From positions 3,596,001 to 3,660,000 of the forward strand of contig NZ_CP097289.1 of the NCBI RefSeq assembly GCF_023498005.1: a stretch of 64,000 bases of DNA. The letters run 5' to 3'. Positions within the stretch are counted from its first letter, which is position 1, and every line of letters starts with the position of its first letter. Below the pieces are notes generated by a model. That model searched no databases and was not told where the DNA came from. It saw only the letters and a program-made list of their open reading frames with translations. The stretch comes from Streptomyces durmitorensis (GTDB lineage Bacteria; Actinomycetota; Actinomycetes; Streptomycetales; Streptomycetaceae). A program made the position numbers and the translations under genes. Below, in pieces: positions 1-8,089 of this stretch.

Positions 1-453
1 GGACTCGGGCGTGATCGCCGGTACGTCGGCCAGCACGCTCGGGGCCTTGCGCGATGCGGGGTCCGGCGCGTGCGACCAGATGAGCTCGTCGAGATCGCCG
101 TCGGCCCATTCGGCGAGCACGCGCGCGTTGGCGAGGGTCGCGTCGACCTTGGCGCGGTTGCGGATGATGCCGGGGTCGGCGAGCAGCCGCTCCCGGTCGG
201 CGTCGGTGAACCGCGCGACCTCGTCGATCCGGAAACCGGCGAAGGCGGCGCGGAAGCCCTCGCGGCGGCGCAGGATCGTGATCCAGGAGAGGCCCGACTG
301 GAAGGCTTCCAGGCAGAGCCTTTCGTACAGCGCGTCGTCCCCGTGGACCGGGCGGCCCCACTCCTCGTCGTGGTACGTCACGTAGTCCTCGGTCGAGAGG
401 CCCCAGGGGCAGCGCAGTCTGCCGTCCGGGCCCGCCACCGCGTCGCCGCTCAC
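1..453 (-). CDS. DNA-3-methyladenine glycosylase I (TagI-type), 3' end beyond the window
   Basis: Base-excision repair glycosylase that removes 3-methyladenine from alkylated DNA. The 151 N-terminal residues are visible. A CPWGL segment near residue 15 and a YHDEEWG segment near residue 25 carry the Cys and His that bind zinc in this family. The following FQSGLSWITILRRRE segment contains the conserved family helix. The GTG start at 453-451 overlaps the stop of the upstream gene by four bases (GTGA), so the two are probably translationally coupled. The C-terminal part, with the second His/Cys zinc pair, lies outside the window. A DivIVA-type gene beside tagA is also the arrangement in mycobacteria (recalled, not searched). 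Confidence 0.9.
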   Translation of the reverse strand, partial: MSGDAVAGPDGRLRCPWGLSTEDYVTYHDEEWGRPVHGDDALYERLCLEAFQSGLSWITILRRREGFRAAFAGFRIDEVARFTDADRERLLADPGIIRNRAKVDATLANARVLAEWADGDLDELIWSHAPDPASRKAPSVLADVPAITPES

Positions 454-857
454 CGGCCGTTCTCCTCTTCGGCCGCGTCCTTCGGAGCGTCCTGGTCCTG
501 GGTCATCGTCGCCGGGGCGTGCTTCTTGAGGAGGCCGGGGCCGCCGACCGCGGTGGCCTGGGCGCCGGCGAGCGCCGCCTCCAGCTCCGCGATGTGGGCG
601 TCGCGCTCGGCCAGTTCGGCGGCGAGGCGGCCGAGGGCGTCGTCCACGTCCGCCATGCGATAGCCCCGCAGGGTCAGCGGGAAGCGCAGCGCCTCCACGT
701 CCGCGCGGCGCAGGGCGCGGTCGGGGGGCAGCGGGTCGGTGAACCGCTCGGCCGCCACGTCGGGCAGGGCGGCCCGCTCCCCGCCGCCCACGACGGCCAG
801 CGTCACCGCGCCGACCACCACGACGAGGGCGATGACCAGGAACAAGAACAAGACCAT
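450..857 (-). CDS. DivIVA-domain membrane protein
   Basis: Protein of 135 residues. Residues 1-24 form one hydrophobic membrane segment (MVLFLFLVIALVVVVGAVTL). Residues about 55-85 (LRFPLTLRGYRMADVDDAL) match the N-terminal DivIVA/GpsB lipid-binding motif, followed by a short predicted coiled coil (LAAELAERDAHIAELEAAL) and a polar tail. It is far shorter than DivIVA itself, so it is a small DivIVA-domain protein rather than the polar-growth organiser. It resembles the mycobacterial Rv1209 type by context. It is transcribed first in an operon with the TagI gene and overlaps it by 4 nt. The specific role is unknown. Confidence 0.8.
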   Translation of the reverse strand: MVLFLFLVIALVVVVGAVTLAVVGGGERAALPDVAAERFTDPLPPDRALRRADVEALRFPLTLRGYRMADVDDALGRLAAELAERDAHIAELEAALAGAQATAVGGPGLLKKHAPATMTQDQDAPKDAAEEENGR

Positions 858-891
858 CTCTTCAGGCCCCCACGCTCGACTGCCGTGCTCA

Positions 892-931
892 AACTGTCAG
901 GGTCTGATCGTGCCATGCGCCTGTGACAGTT
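892..931. promoter_or_regulatory. Inverted repeat in a divergent promoter region
   Basis: AACTGTCA (892-899) and its exact reverse complement TGACAGTT (924-931) are separated by 24 bases. They lie between the start of the DivIVA-domain gene (857, leftward) and the start of the FolP2-type gene (982, rightward). The position suits a shared operator or promoter element. No regulator can be assigned from sequence alone, and an 8-bp arm with this spacing could be chance. Confidence 0.3.
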
Positions 932-981
932 AAGGTCGCAGGCGGCCGGACCACGGCACCGACGAAGGAGGTTCACAGGGG

Positions 982-1842
982 ATGCTCAGGCTTGGCAGGC
1001 GTGAATTCGACGCGCACGAGCCGGTGATCATGGCGATCGTGAACCGGACCCCTGACTCCTTCTACGACCAGGGCGCCACATTCCGCGACGAACCCGCGCT
1101 CGCCCGCGTGGAGCAGGCGGTGTCGGAGGGCGCCGCCATCATCGACATCGGCGGGGTCAAGGCCGGTCCCGGTGAGGAAGTCACCGCGGACGAGGAGGCG
1201 CGGCGGACGGTCGGCTTCGTCGCCGAGGTGCGCAAGCGTTTCCCCGATGTCGTCATCAGCGTCGACACATGGCGGCACGACGTCGGCGACGCCGTCTGCG
1301 AGGCGGGAGCCGACCTCCTGAACGACGCGTGGGGCGGGGTCGATCCCCGGCTCGCGGAGGTGGCAGCGCGCCATGGCGTGGGCCTGGTGTGCACGCACGC
1401 GGGTGGCGCCGAGCCGCGTACCCGCCCCCATCGGGTGACGTACGAGGACGTCATGGCCGACATCCTCTCGGTCACGCTCGGCCTCGCCGAGCGCGCGGTC
1501 GCGCTCGGGGTGCCGCGTGAGTCCGTGATGATCGATCCCGGGCACGACTTCGGGAAGAACACGCGGCATTCCCTGGAGGCGACGCGGCGGCTCGGGGAGA
1601 TGGTGGAGACCGGGTGGCCCGTCCTGGTGTCCCTGTCCAACAAGGACTTCGTCGGGGAGACGCTCGACAAGCCCGTCAAGGAGCGCGTGGTGGGGACCCT
1701 CGCCACCACCGCGGTGTCGGCGTGGCTGGGGGCGCAGGTGTACCGGGTGCACGAGGTCGCGGAGACGCGGCAGGTGCTCGACATGGTCGCGACCATCGCA
1801 GGGCACCGGGATCCGGCCGTGGCTCGGCGGGGGCTGGCGTAA
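982..1842 (+). CDS. Dihydropteroate synthase paralogue, FolP2 type
   Basis: A TIM-barrel protein of 286 residues in the dihydropteroate synthase family. Recognisable family positions are IVNRTPDSFYD (about 16-26), IIDIGG (about 53-58), SVDTWR, LLNDAWGG, MIDPGHDFGK and a C-terminal RVHEV. Several differ from active folate enzymes: the usual GGEST is GGVKAGPG, and the MHMQG-type loop is THAGG. These changes match the FolP2 group (M. tuberculosis Rv1207), for which synthase activity has not been shown. The role is therefore uncertain and may not be folate synthesis. The ATG at 982 has an AAGGAGG ribosome-binding site about 10 bases upstream. It is convergent with the LOG-family gene, with a hairpin terminator between them. 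Confidence 0.85.
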   Translation: MLRLGRREFDAHEPVIMAIVNRTPDSFYDQGATFRDEPALARVEQAVSEGAAIIDIGGVKAGPGEEVTADEEARRTVGFVAEVRKRFPDVVISVDTWRHDVGDAVCEAGADLLNDAWGGVDPRLAEVAARHGVGLVCTHAGGAEPRTRPHRVTYEDVMADILSVTLGLAERAVALGVPRESVMIDPGHDFGKNTRHSLEATRRLGEMVETGWPVLVSLSNKDFVGETLDKPVKERVVGTLATTAVSAWLGAQVYRVHEVAETRQVLDMVATIAGHRDPAVARRGLA

Positions 1843-1902
1843 GGAGCCCGACCTCGAACGCCCGGCAGGCTGAACAGGGGACGAGCCGCGGGGTGATCAG
1901 GT

Positions 1903-1948
1903 GGGCGGGCGGGGAAGATCCGTCCGAAGTAGCTCGCCCCGCCCGCCC
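1903..1948. terminator. Bidirectional hairpin between convergent genes
   Basis: GGGCGGGCGGGG (1903-1914) pairs perfectly with CCCCGCCCGCCC (1937-1948) around a 22-base loop. It sits between the convergent FolP2-type gene (ends 1842) and the LOG-family gene (ends 1958), where a shared terminator is expected. There is no U-tract, as is usual in Streptomyces. Confidence 0.55.
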
Positions 1949-1957
1949 GGCCAGGGC

Positions 1958-2713
1958 CTAGCGGCCGACTTCCTTGGTCACCAGCGTGACCGCCTCGTCC
2001 ACGTCGTCCGTGATGTGGAAGAGGTGCAGGTCGTGCTCCGACGCCTTGCCACCTGCCACCACCGTGTCACGCAGCCAGTCGACGAGGCCGCCCCAGTACT
2101 CCGAGCCGAAGAGGACGATCGGGAAGCGGGTCACCTTGCGGGTCTGGACGAGGGTCAGGGCCTCGAAGAGCTCGTCCAGGGTGCCGAGGCCGCCGGGCAG
2201 GACCACGAAGCCTTGGGCATACTTCACAAACATTGTCTTTCGCACAAAAAAGTAGCGAAAGTTCACGCCGATATCGACGTGTTCGTTGAGGCCCTGCTCG
2301 AAGGGCAGCTCGATGCCGAGGCCGACGGAGACGCCCTTGGCCTCGCGCGCTCCCTTGTTGGCCGCCTCCATGGCGCCGGGGCCGCCCCCGGTGATCACGG
2401 CGAAGCCCGCGTCGACCAGCGCCTTGCCGATGCGGATGCCCGCTTCGTACTCGGGCGAGCCGACCGGCGTGCGGGCCGATCCGAAGACGCTGATCGCGCT
2501 GGGGAGTTCCGCGAGCGCGCCGAAGCCTTCCACGAACTCCGACTGGATGCGCATGACCCGCCAGGGGTCGGTGTGCACCCACTCCGACTCGCCCTCGGCG
2601 TCGGTGTCGAGGAGCCGCTGGTCGGTGGTGCCGGGGGTGATCTGCTCACGCCGCCGCACCACAGGCCCCAAGTGCTGCTCCTCCGGCGGGCCCTGTCCTT
2701 CTGGACTACCCAT
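1958..2713 (-). CDS. LOG-family (TIGR00730-type) nucleotide phosphoribohydrolase-like protein
   Basis: Cytosolic Rossmann-like protein of 251 residues. The family's nucleotide-binding signatures are present: GGGPGAMEAANKG at about residues 108-120 and PGGLGTLDELFE at about 173-184. Characterised members release the base from cytokinin ribotides or AMP. The mycobacterial neighbour Rv1205 has been linked to cytokinin production. About 45 polar N-terminal residues precede the core. The ATG at 2713 is supported by a well-formed core, but a start further in is possible. It lies 88 bases downstream of dapE on the same strand and may be co-transcribed with it. The substrate here cannot be read from sequence. 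Confidence 0.85.
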   Translation of the reverse strand: MGSPEGQGPPEEQHLGPVVRRREQITPGTTDQRLLDTDAEGESEWVHTDPWRVMRIQSEFVEGFGALAELPSAISVFGSARTPVGSPEYEAGIRIGKALVDAGFAVITGGGPGAMEAANKGAREAKGVSVGLGIELPFEQGLNEHVDIGVNFRYFFVRKTMFVKYAQGFVVLPGGLGTLDELFEALTLVQTRKVTRFPIVLFGSEYWGGLVDWLRDTVVAGGKASEHDLHLFHITDDVDEAVTLVTKEVGR

Positions 2714-2801
2714 GAACGTCCCCTTCCGCTGACGGTCTTGCTCGACGTGCCACTTCAGCGTAGGTCTACGGGCGTTACGGACGAGGCATCCTTACGGGAA
2801 C

Positions 2802-3893
2802 TCAGGATGTCAGCCAGTCGCTCAGCCGCTTCTCGGCCTCCGGGATCAGCGACACCTTCACGCGCTCGTCGATCTTGTGGGCGAGCAGCGGGTCGCCGGG
2901 GCTGTAGTTCACGGCGGGCACGCCGAGCGCGCTGAAGCGGGCCACGTCGGTCCAGCCGAACTTCGGCTTCGCCTCGCCGCCGACCGCCGCCATGAAGGCC
3001 GCGGCGGCCGGATGGTTCAGGCCGGGGCGCGCACCGCCCGTGTGGTCGTCGACGATGAACTCGTCGATCTCGCAGTCGGCGAAGTAGTCGCGCACGAAGG
3101 CGAGCGCCTCGTCCTCGGAGCGGTCCGGGGCGTAGCGGAAGTTGACGACGACGGTGCACTCGTCGGGGATGACGTTCGTGGCGACGCCGCCCTCGACGCG
3201 CACGGCGTTGAGGCCCTCGTGGAACTGAAGGCCGTCGACGACCGGCGTGCGCGGCTCGTACGCGGCGAGCTTCGCCAGGATCGGGGCGGCCTTGTGGATG
3301 GCGTTCGAGCCCATCCACGCGCGCGCGGAGTGCGCGCGCGTGCCCTTTGTCTTCAGGTGGACCCGCAGCGTGCCCTGGCAGCCGCCCTCGACCTGGTTGT
3401 CCGTCGGCTCCAGGAGGATCGCGAAGTCTCCCGCGAGCCAGTCGGGGTGGGCCTCGGCGACATGGCCCAGGCCGTTCAGGTGGGCGGCGACCTCTTCGTT
3501 GTCGTAGAAGACGAAGGTGAGGTCGCGGTTCGGCTCGGTCACGGTCTGCGCGATGCGCAGCTGGATCGCGACGCCGGACTTCATGTCGCAGGTGCCGCAG
3601 CCCCACAGGACGCCGTCCTCGTCGAGGCGGGAGGGGACGTTGTCCGCGATCGGGACCGTGTCGATGTGCCCGGCGAGGATCACGCGCTCGGCCCGGCCCA
3701 GGTTCGTGCGCGCGACCACGTTGTTGCCGTGCCGGTCCACCGTGAGGTGCGGCAGGCGGCGCAGGGCCGTCTCGATGGCGTCCGCGAGTGCTTTCTCCTC
3801 GCCGCTCGGCGACGGGAAATCGACCAGCTGGGCGGTGAGCGCGGCAGCGTCGAGCGTGAGGTCGAGCGACGTGTCGTGTGAGGTCTGGGCCAT
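2802..3893 (-). CDS. dapE: Succinyl-diaminopimelate desuccinylase
   Basis: Cytosolic M20-family metallohydrolase of 363 residues. It hydrolyses N-succinyl-LL-diaminopimelate to LL-diaminopimelate plus succinate in lysine and peptidoglycan precursor synthesis. Metal-site motifs are visible: GHIDTVP (His76, Asp78), the GCGTCDMKSG segment (Asp103) and DNEEV (Glu133/134). The lid or dimerisation domain follows at about residues 180-290. The ATG at 3893 faces the divergent membrane-protein gene at 3956. The partner enzyme dapC is about 4 kb away in the same window, also on the minus strand. Confidence 0.92.
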   Translation of the reverse strand: MAQTSHDTSLDLTLDAAALTAQLVDFPSPSGEEKALADAIETALRRLPHLTVDRHGNNVVARTNLGRAERVILAGHIDTVPIADNVPSRLDEDGVLWGCGTCDMKSGVAIQLRIAQTVTEPNRDLTFVFYDNEEVAAHLNGLGHVAEAHPDWLAGDFAILLEPTDNQVEGGCQGTLRVHLKTKGTRAHSARAWMGSNAIHKAAPILAKLAAYEPRTPVVDGLQFHEGLNAVRVEGGVATNVIPDECTVVVNFRYAPDRSEDEALAFVRDYFADCEIDEFIVDDHTGGARPGLNHPAAAAFMAAVGGEAKPKFGWTDVARFSALGVPAVNYSPGDPLLAHKIDERVKVSLIPEAEKRLSDWLTS

Positions 3894-3955
3894 GACTTCG
3901 ACCCTAACGCCCCTCGGCGGGCCGCCCTGTCAGTGGCCTCCAGTACCTTGGTCGC

Positions 3956-4888
3956 GTGCCTGAGCCCCCCACCCTCGTCCGGCGCGGCCGCCTCCTCCGT
4001 ATCGGGGCCGCCGTCGCGGTCCTCCTTGCCCTCGTGGGCTATGTGGTCGTGCAGTACGTCTTCGGGGGCAAGGCCGACCCACGCTGCCGGGTCGTCTCGG
4101 GCAACGGCGACGGGGCGTCGTACGAATTCGGCGCCGAGCAGGCCGAGAACGCGGCGACGGTCGCCGCCGTGGGCACCTCCCGCGGCATGCCGGAGCGCGC
4201 GATCACGATCGCCCTGGCCACGGCCCTGCAGGAGTCGGGTCTGCGCAACATCAGCCATGGCGACCGCGACTCGCTCGGCCTCTTCCAGCAGCGGCCCTCA
4301 CAGGGCTGGGGCAACGAGAAACAGATCATGGACCCGGCGTACTCGGCGGCGCGTTTCTACGCCCATCTGAACGACGTCCCGGGCTATTCACGGCTCCCCC
4401 TGACCGTCGCCGCGCAGCGCGTGCAGCGCAGCGGCTATCCCCAGGCGTACGCGAAGCACGAGCCGGACGCCGCGCTGCTCGCCGCCGCGCTGACCGGCCG
4501 CGCCCCCGCCACCCTCACCTGCGAGGGCCGCACGGACGGTGAGCCGGGTGACCCGGCGAAGGTGCGGGCCGCCCTGGTCCGGGACTTCGGCCGCGACGTG
4601 GCACCGGAGAGCGCCCGCGGCGGCTCGGTCACCGTGCCGGTGGGCGCCACCACGGGAGGCGCCGAGGGCGGCGCCGAGCAGCGGGGCTGGGAGCTCGCGC
4701 ACTGGGCGGTGGCCCAGGCGTCCACGCTCGGCATCGAGCGCGTCACGTACGGCGGCCGGGAGTGGAGCGCCACGGATTCCGCGAACGAATGGCGCAAGCC
4801 GGGCAAGACGGGCGCGACAAGCACAGACGGGCAGGACTCCGGCACCGGATCCGGCGCGACCTCGGTCCTCATTGTCATGGGGCAGTAG
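3956..4888 (+). CDS. Membrane-anchored lysozyme-like/transglycosylase-like protein
   Basis: Protein of 310 residues, often labelled 'heavy metal transporter' in Streptomyces genomes without support. Residues about 12-35 form a single signal-anchor (RIGAAVAVLLALVGYVVVQYV). The outer region has a lysozyme-fold-like stretch, ALQESGLRNISHGDRDSLGL followed by FQQRPSQGWG (about 88-118), with a candidate catalytic Glu in QESGL. A second C-terminal domain (AHWAVAQASTLGIERVTYGG) resembles the ARB-07466-type C-terminal domain found after cell-wall hydrolase modules. It could remodel peptidoglycan, but activity is unproven. The start is GTG at 3956, 62 bases from the divergent dapE start. Confidence 0.65.
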   Translation: MPEPPTLVRRGRLLRIGAAVAVLLALVGYVVVQYVFGGKADPRCRVVSGNGDGASYEFGAEQAENAATVAAVGTSRGMPERAITIALATALQESGLRNISHGDRDSLGLFQQRPSQGWGNEKQIMDPAYSAARFYAHLNDVPGYSRLPLTVAAQRVQRSGYPQAYAKHEPDAALLAAALTGRAPATLTCEGRTDGEPGDPAKVRAALVRDFGRDVAPESARGGSVTVPVGATTGGAEGGAEQRGWELAHWAVAQASTLGIERVTYGGREWSATDSANEWRKPGKTGATSTDGQDSGTGSGATSVLIVMGQ

Positions 4889-5191
4889 TACGGCGCGTCA
4901 CCCGATCGGGCCACATTGATCACTCACGGGCGACGTGCCGCCCAGACTTTCGCGCACTCACCCCCGCACACGCCAAACCCCTTGTGAACACTGGGCATTG
5001 ACGATTCAGCGGGCCCGTACGAACCGATCCCTTTGCCCGTTTTTATCCACAGCCGATTATGCGATGCATTGCCAACTCTTTACGTTGGCCCACCGCAACC
5101 TTCGAGGGCTTCGAGCGGTAGTCACTGCGTCCAAGCGCCGGACCCCATCCGGCCGGACACCCCAACGTTCTCTCCCGTCTGAAGGAGCATC
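4889..5191. other. Intergenic region, 303 bases, upstream of a small secreted protein gene
   Basis: No gene is supported here. The stretch is less GC-rich than its surroundings. It contains a possible -35 element TTGACG (4998-5003) without a convincing -10 partner, and a short inverted repeat GCCAAC-N7-GTTGGC (5071-5089). It most likely holds the promoter and 5' leader of the gene at 5192. Confidence 0.4.
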
Positions 5192-5662
5192 ATGTCCCTC
5201 CCCCTGACCCGCCGGATCGCCCGCGCCGCGCTGCTCATCGCAGCGGGGGCGGCTCCCGTGGTCGGTGCGGCCGGCTCCGCAAACGCCGCCGAGCTCCCCG
5301 CCACCCCCGACCTCGGCGGTGTGACCGCCCTGGACGGTGCCGGTCTGGGCAACACCGTCGACGGCGCCGCTCAGAACGCCACCGGTCTCGCGGGTGAGAC
5401 CGGCAGCAAGGCCGTGAAGAAGGGCGTCCCGACCGCGGGCAAGGTCGTCGGCTCGGGCGCCAAGACCACCACCCCCGTGGCGCAGAAGGCCGCGGGCGAC
5501 CTCGCGGGCAACGCCGGTGACGTGGTCGGCGACGCCGCGGGCACGGCCACCAAGGACGGCCTGCCGACCGACGCGGTCGCCAAGGGCGGGCTGCCCACCG
5601 ACGCGGTCACCAAGGGCGGACTGCCCACCGACCAGCTGCCGGTCAAGAGCCCGCTCGGCTGA
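5192..5662 (+). CDS. Small secreted protein with C-terminal GLPTDAV repeats
   Basis: Protein of 156 residues with a Sec signal peptide (about 1-31, ending ANA before AELPATPD). The mature part is Ala/Gly/Thr-rich and low in complexity, with no enzyme motif. Near the C-terminus three copies of a ten-residue unit appear: KDGLPTDAVA, KGGLPTDAVT and KGGLPTDQLP. A GAAGGAG ribosome-binding site precedes the ATG. Such proteins are common in Streptomyces and are sometimes misnamed ATP-binding proteins. The function is unknown; export to the cell surface is inferred from the signal. It is followed at once by a strong terminator and is probably monocistronic. Confidence 0.75.
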   Translation: MSLPLTRRIARAALLIAAGAAPVVGAAGSANAAELPATPDLGGVTALDGAGLGNTVDGAAQNATGLAGETGSKAVKKGVPTAGKVVGSGAKTTTPVAQKAAGDLAGNAGDVVGDAAGTATKDGLPTDAVAKGGLPTDAVTKGGLPTDQLPVKSPLG

Positions 5663-5680
5663 CCGTCGCGCACCTGGGAC

Positions 5681-5711
5681 GAGGGCCCGGAGCCACTGGC
5701 TCCGGGCCCTC
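5681..5711. terminator. Strong bidirectional terminator hairpin
   Basis: A perfect 15-bp palindrome, GAGGGCCCGGAGCCA paired with TGGCTCCGGGCCCTC, has a single central base at 5696. It lies between two convergent genes (secreted protein ending 5662, ArsR-type regulator ending 5735) and should stop transcription from both sides. Confidence 0.8.
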
Positions 5712-5734
5712 GTCGCGTGCGGCCGCCGCAGGCC

Positions 5735-6727
5735 TCACCCGTCCCTCCGCGCCTCGACGAGGACCTCCCCCGCCGCCGTACGGAAATACAGCACCGACCG
5801 CCCCGTACGCCGCCTGCGCACAAGCCCCGCGTCGAGCAGCACCCGCAGGTGCCGGCCCACCGAGCCGAGCCCCTGCCCCGTCAGCGTCACCAGCTGCGAG
5901 GTGCTCTTCGGCGCCGCGAGCAGCATCAGGACCGCCGCCCGCCCCGGCCCCAGGAGCCTGCCCAGCGGCTCCGGCACCGCCGCCGCCCGGTCCGCCTCCG
6001 CGAGCACCCCCGAGCACGGGTACACCACGGCGTACCGGTCCGCCGCGTCCCAGGAGACCCAGCCCTGGCGCGGTGTCACCGGCACGAAGAGGAGGCGCGC
6101 CCCGGAGATCTCGCGCGGCGGGTAGTCGTGGATGTTGACCTGGAGCCTGCTCTCCCCCAGCCAGCGCATCCCCGGCCGCATGCCGTTGAGCGCCTCGGCC
6201 CAGCCGCCCTGGCTCAACTGGGCGGTGCGCGCGACGACATCGGCCTCGATGACCGTCCGGATGCGGGGCCAGCGCGGCAGCACCGCCCGCGTCCACACCC
6301 ACTCCAGGAGATCGGCCATCCGGTCGGGGAAGCGGCCGGGGCGCAGCAGCCGTGCCGGGAGCGGGCCGCCGAAGGACACCGTCAGATGTGCGCGGGCGGT
6401 CGCGTCAGGGATCTCGCGGATGCGCGCCAGCTCCTCGGCGAAGTCGCCCGAGGACGAGTCGCCCTCACCCGTGGGCGTCGGCGTCAGGAAGTCCGCGATC
6501 CAGCGGGTCCGGTCGCCGAGCGCGGCCCGCACCAGCTCCCCGAGGCCGGGATCGGCGGCCAGCCGCTCGCGGTAGGCGGGCAGATGGGCCTCCAGCCAGG
6601 CCCGCTCCCCCGGATGCGTCGCCGTCCGCCGCTCCAGCGAGAAGAGGCTCGCGGTCGCCTCCGCCAGCGGCGAGACGACGAAGCGGCTGCCGGCCAGGGT
6701 GTCCGCGTTGACCTGCCACCAGCCCAC
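5735..6727 (-). CDS. ArsR-family winged-helix transcriptional regulator (DUF5937 type)
   Basis: Protein of 330 residues. The C-terminal third holds the winged helix: APKSTSQLVTLTGQGLGSVG for the recognition region, then HLRVLLDAGLVRRRRTGRSV for the wing. The N-terminal two thirds begin NADTLAGSRFVVSPLAEATA, the form seen in the large actinobacterial ArsR-like regulators carrying DUF5937. I chose the GTG at 6727 (start GWWQVNADTL). The open frame runs further upstream only because it is antisense to the transporter gene. The divergent MFS gene starts 91 bases away, the usual arrangement for a regulator and the exporter it represses. The ligand is unknown. Confidence 0.8.
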   Translation of the reverse strand: MGWWQVNADTLAGSRFVVSPLAEATASLFSLERRTATHPGERAWLEAHLPAYRERLAADPGLGELVRAALGDRTRWIADFLTPTPTGEGDSSSGDFAEELARIREIPDATARAHLTVSFGGPLPARLLRPGRFPDRMADLLEWVWTRAVLPRWPRIRTVIEADVVARTAQLSQGGWAEALNGMRPGMRWLGESRLQVNIHDYPPREISGARLLFVPVTPRQGWVSWDAADRYAVVYPCSGVLAEADRAAAVPEPLGRLLGPGRAAVLMLLAAPKSTSQLVTLTGQGLGSVGRHLRVLLDAGLVRRRRTGRSVLYFRTAAGEVLVEARRDG

Positions 6728-6817
6728 ACCGCCACCCCGCTCCCCGCTCCCCGCGCACCTTTCGCCGACGCGCGAAACATTAACGCCCGCGGCCCCGGCC
6801 CCCGAAGACTCCCCGGC

Positions 6818-8089
6818 ATGCGCACCTACCGCGAGCTCTTCCGCACCCCGGAGTTCACGCCGTTCTTCCTGACCTCCTCCTTCCAGGTGGCGGCCCAGAC
6901 GGTGAGCGGCCTTGCCCTCGGCACGCTGATCTACGACCGGACCGGCTCGCCGCTGCTCTCCGCCCTCGGCATGTTCGGCCCCTCGCTGGCCCAAGTCGTG
7001 GGCGCCGCTGCCCTGTTGTCGGCGGCGGACCGGCTGCCGCCGCGCGCCGCGACGGCGGGCCTCGCGCTGGTCTTCGGCGTCGCCACCGCCGCTCAGGCCC
7101 TGCCGGGGCTGCCGCTGTGGGCCGCCTTCGCGCTGCTCCTCGGCCTCGGGACCCTGGCCGCGCTCGGCGGCGGTGTGCGCTACGGACTGCTCGACGAGAT
7201 CCTCTCCAGGGAGGGCTATCTGCTCGGCCGCTCCGTGCTCAACATGTCCGGCGGCACGATGCAGATCTGCGGCTTCGGGCTCGGCGGCGTCCTGGTCGCC
7301 ACGCTCTCGCCGCGCGGCACGCTGCTCGCGGGCGCCTGCCTCTACCTCGCGGCGGCGGTCGTCGCGCGCTGCGGACTCGGCCGCAGGGCGCCGCGCGCCA
7401 CGGGGCGCCCTGCGGTCGCCGAGACCTGGCGCACGAACGCGTCGCTGTGGTCGTGCGGACACCGCCGCACGGTGTATCTGGCGCTCTGGGTGCCCAACGG
7501 GCTGATCGTGGGCTGCGAGTCCCTCTTCGTCCCGTACGCCCCCGGGCACGCGGGGCTGCTCTTCGCCTTCGCCGCGTTCGGGATGCTCGTCGGGGACGTG
7601 CTGACCGGGCGGCTCCTGCCGCGCCGGTGGCGGGAGCGGCTGGGGGCGCCGCTGCGGCTGCTGCTCGCCGTGCCGTATCTGGTCCTCGCGGTGCGGCCCG
7701 GCCTGCCCTTCGCGCTGACGGCGGTCGCGCTCGCCTCGGTCGGGTTCTCGGCGAGCCTGCTGCTTCAGGAGCAGCTGATGGCCCTGACGCCGGACGCGTC
7801 GAGCGGGCACGCGCTCGGCCTGCACGCGTCCGGGATGCTCACGATGCAGGGCGTGGGCGCCGCGCTCGCGGGCGGCGTGGCCCAGCTGACGTCGGCGCCG
7901 GCCGCCATGGCCGTGCTCGCCATGGCGTCCGTCGCCGTCACGCTCGCGCTCGCCCCGGGGCTGCGGTCCGCGGCTTCAGCGGCTTCAGTGGCTTCAGTGG
8001 CTCAGGCGAGCCGCTCGACCGCCGCGGCCACGCGCTCGTCCGTCGCGGTCAGCGCCACGCGCACGAAGCGGTCGCCCGCCGGGCCGTAG
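6818..8089 (+). CDS. MFS transporter
   Basis: Membrane transporter of about 423 residues with some 11-12 hydrophobic segments spread through residues 15-395. It resembles the actinobacterial exporters paired with ArsR/DUF5937 regulators. The ATG at 6818 is followed by RTYRELFRTPEFTPFFLTS, a normal N-terminus for this group. The C-terminus is odd. After the last helix the frame runs through a Ser/Ala-rich tail (SAASAASVASVAQASRS) and 88 bases into the 3' end of the convergent dapC gene before stopping. The substrate is unknown; drug or metabolite export is an inference from the family. Confidence 0.8.
   Translation: MRTYRELFRTPEFTPFFLTSSFQVAAQTVSGLALGTLIYDRTGSPLLSALGMFGPSLAQVVGAAALLSAADRLPPRAATAGLALVFGVATAAQALPGLPLWAAFALLLGLGTLAALGGGVRYGLLDEILSREGYLLGRSVLNMSGGTMQICGFGLGGVLVATLSPRGTLLAGACLYLAAAVVARCGLGRRAPRATGRPAVAETWRTNASLWSCGHRRTVYLALWVPNGLIVGCESLFVPYAPGHAGLLFAFAAFGMLVGDVLTGRLLPRRWRERLGAPLRLLLAVPYLVLAVRPGLPFALTAVALASVGFSASLLLQEQLMALTPDASSGHALGLHASGMLTMQGVGAALAGGVAQLTSAPAAMAVLAMASVAVTLALAPGLRSAASAASVASVAQASRSTAAATRSSVAVSATRTKRSPAGP

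Noticed and set aside
5735..7825. 696-residue minus-strand open frame
   Set aside because: Only the part from 6727 downward matches an ArsR-type regulator. The upstream half is Arg/Gly/Gln-rich and antisense to the MFS gene, a normal effect of high GC.
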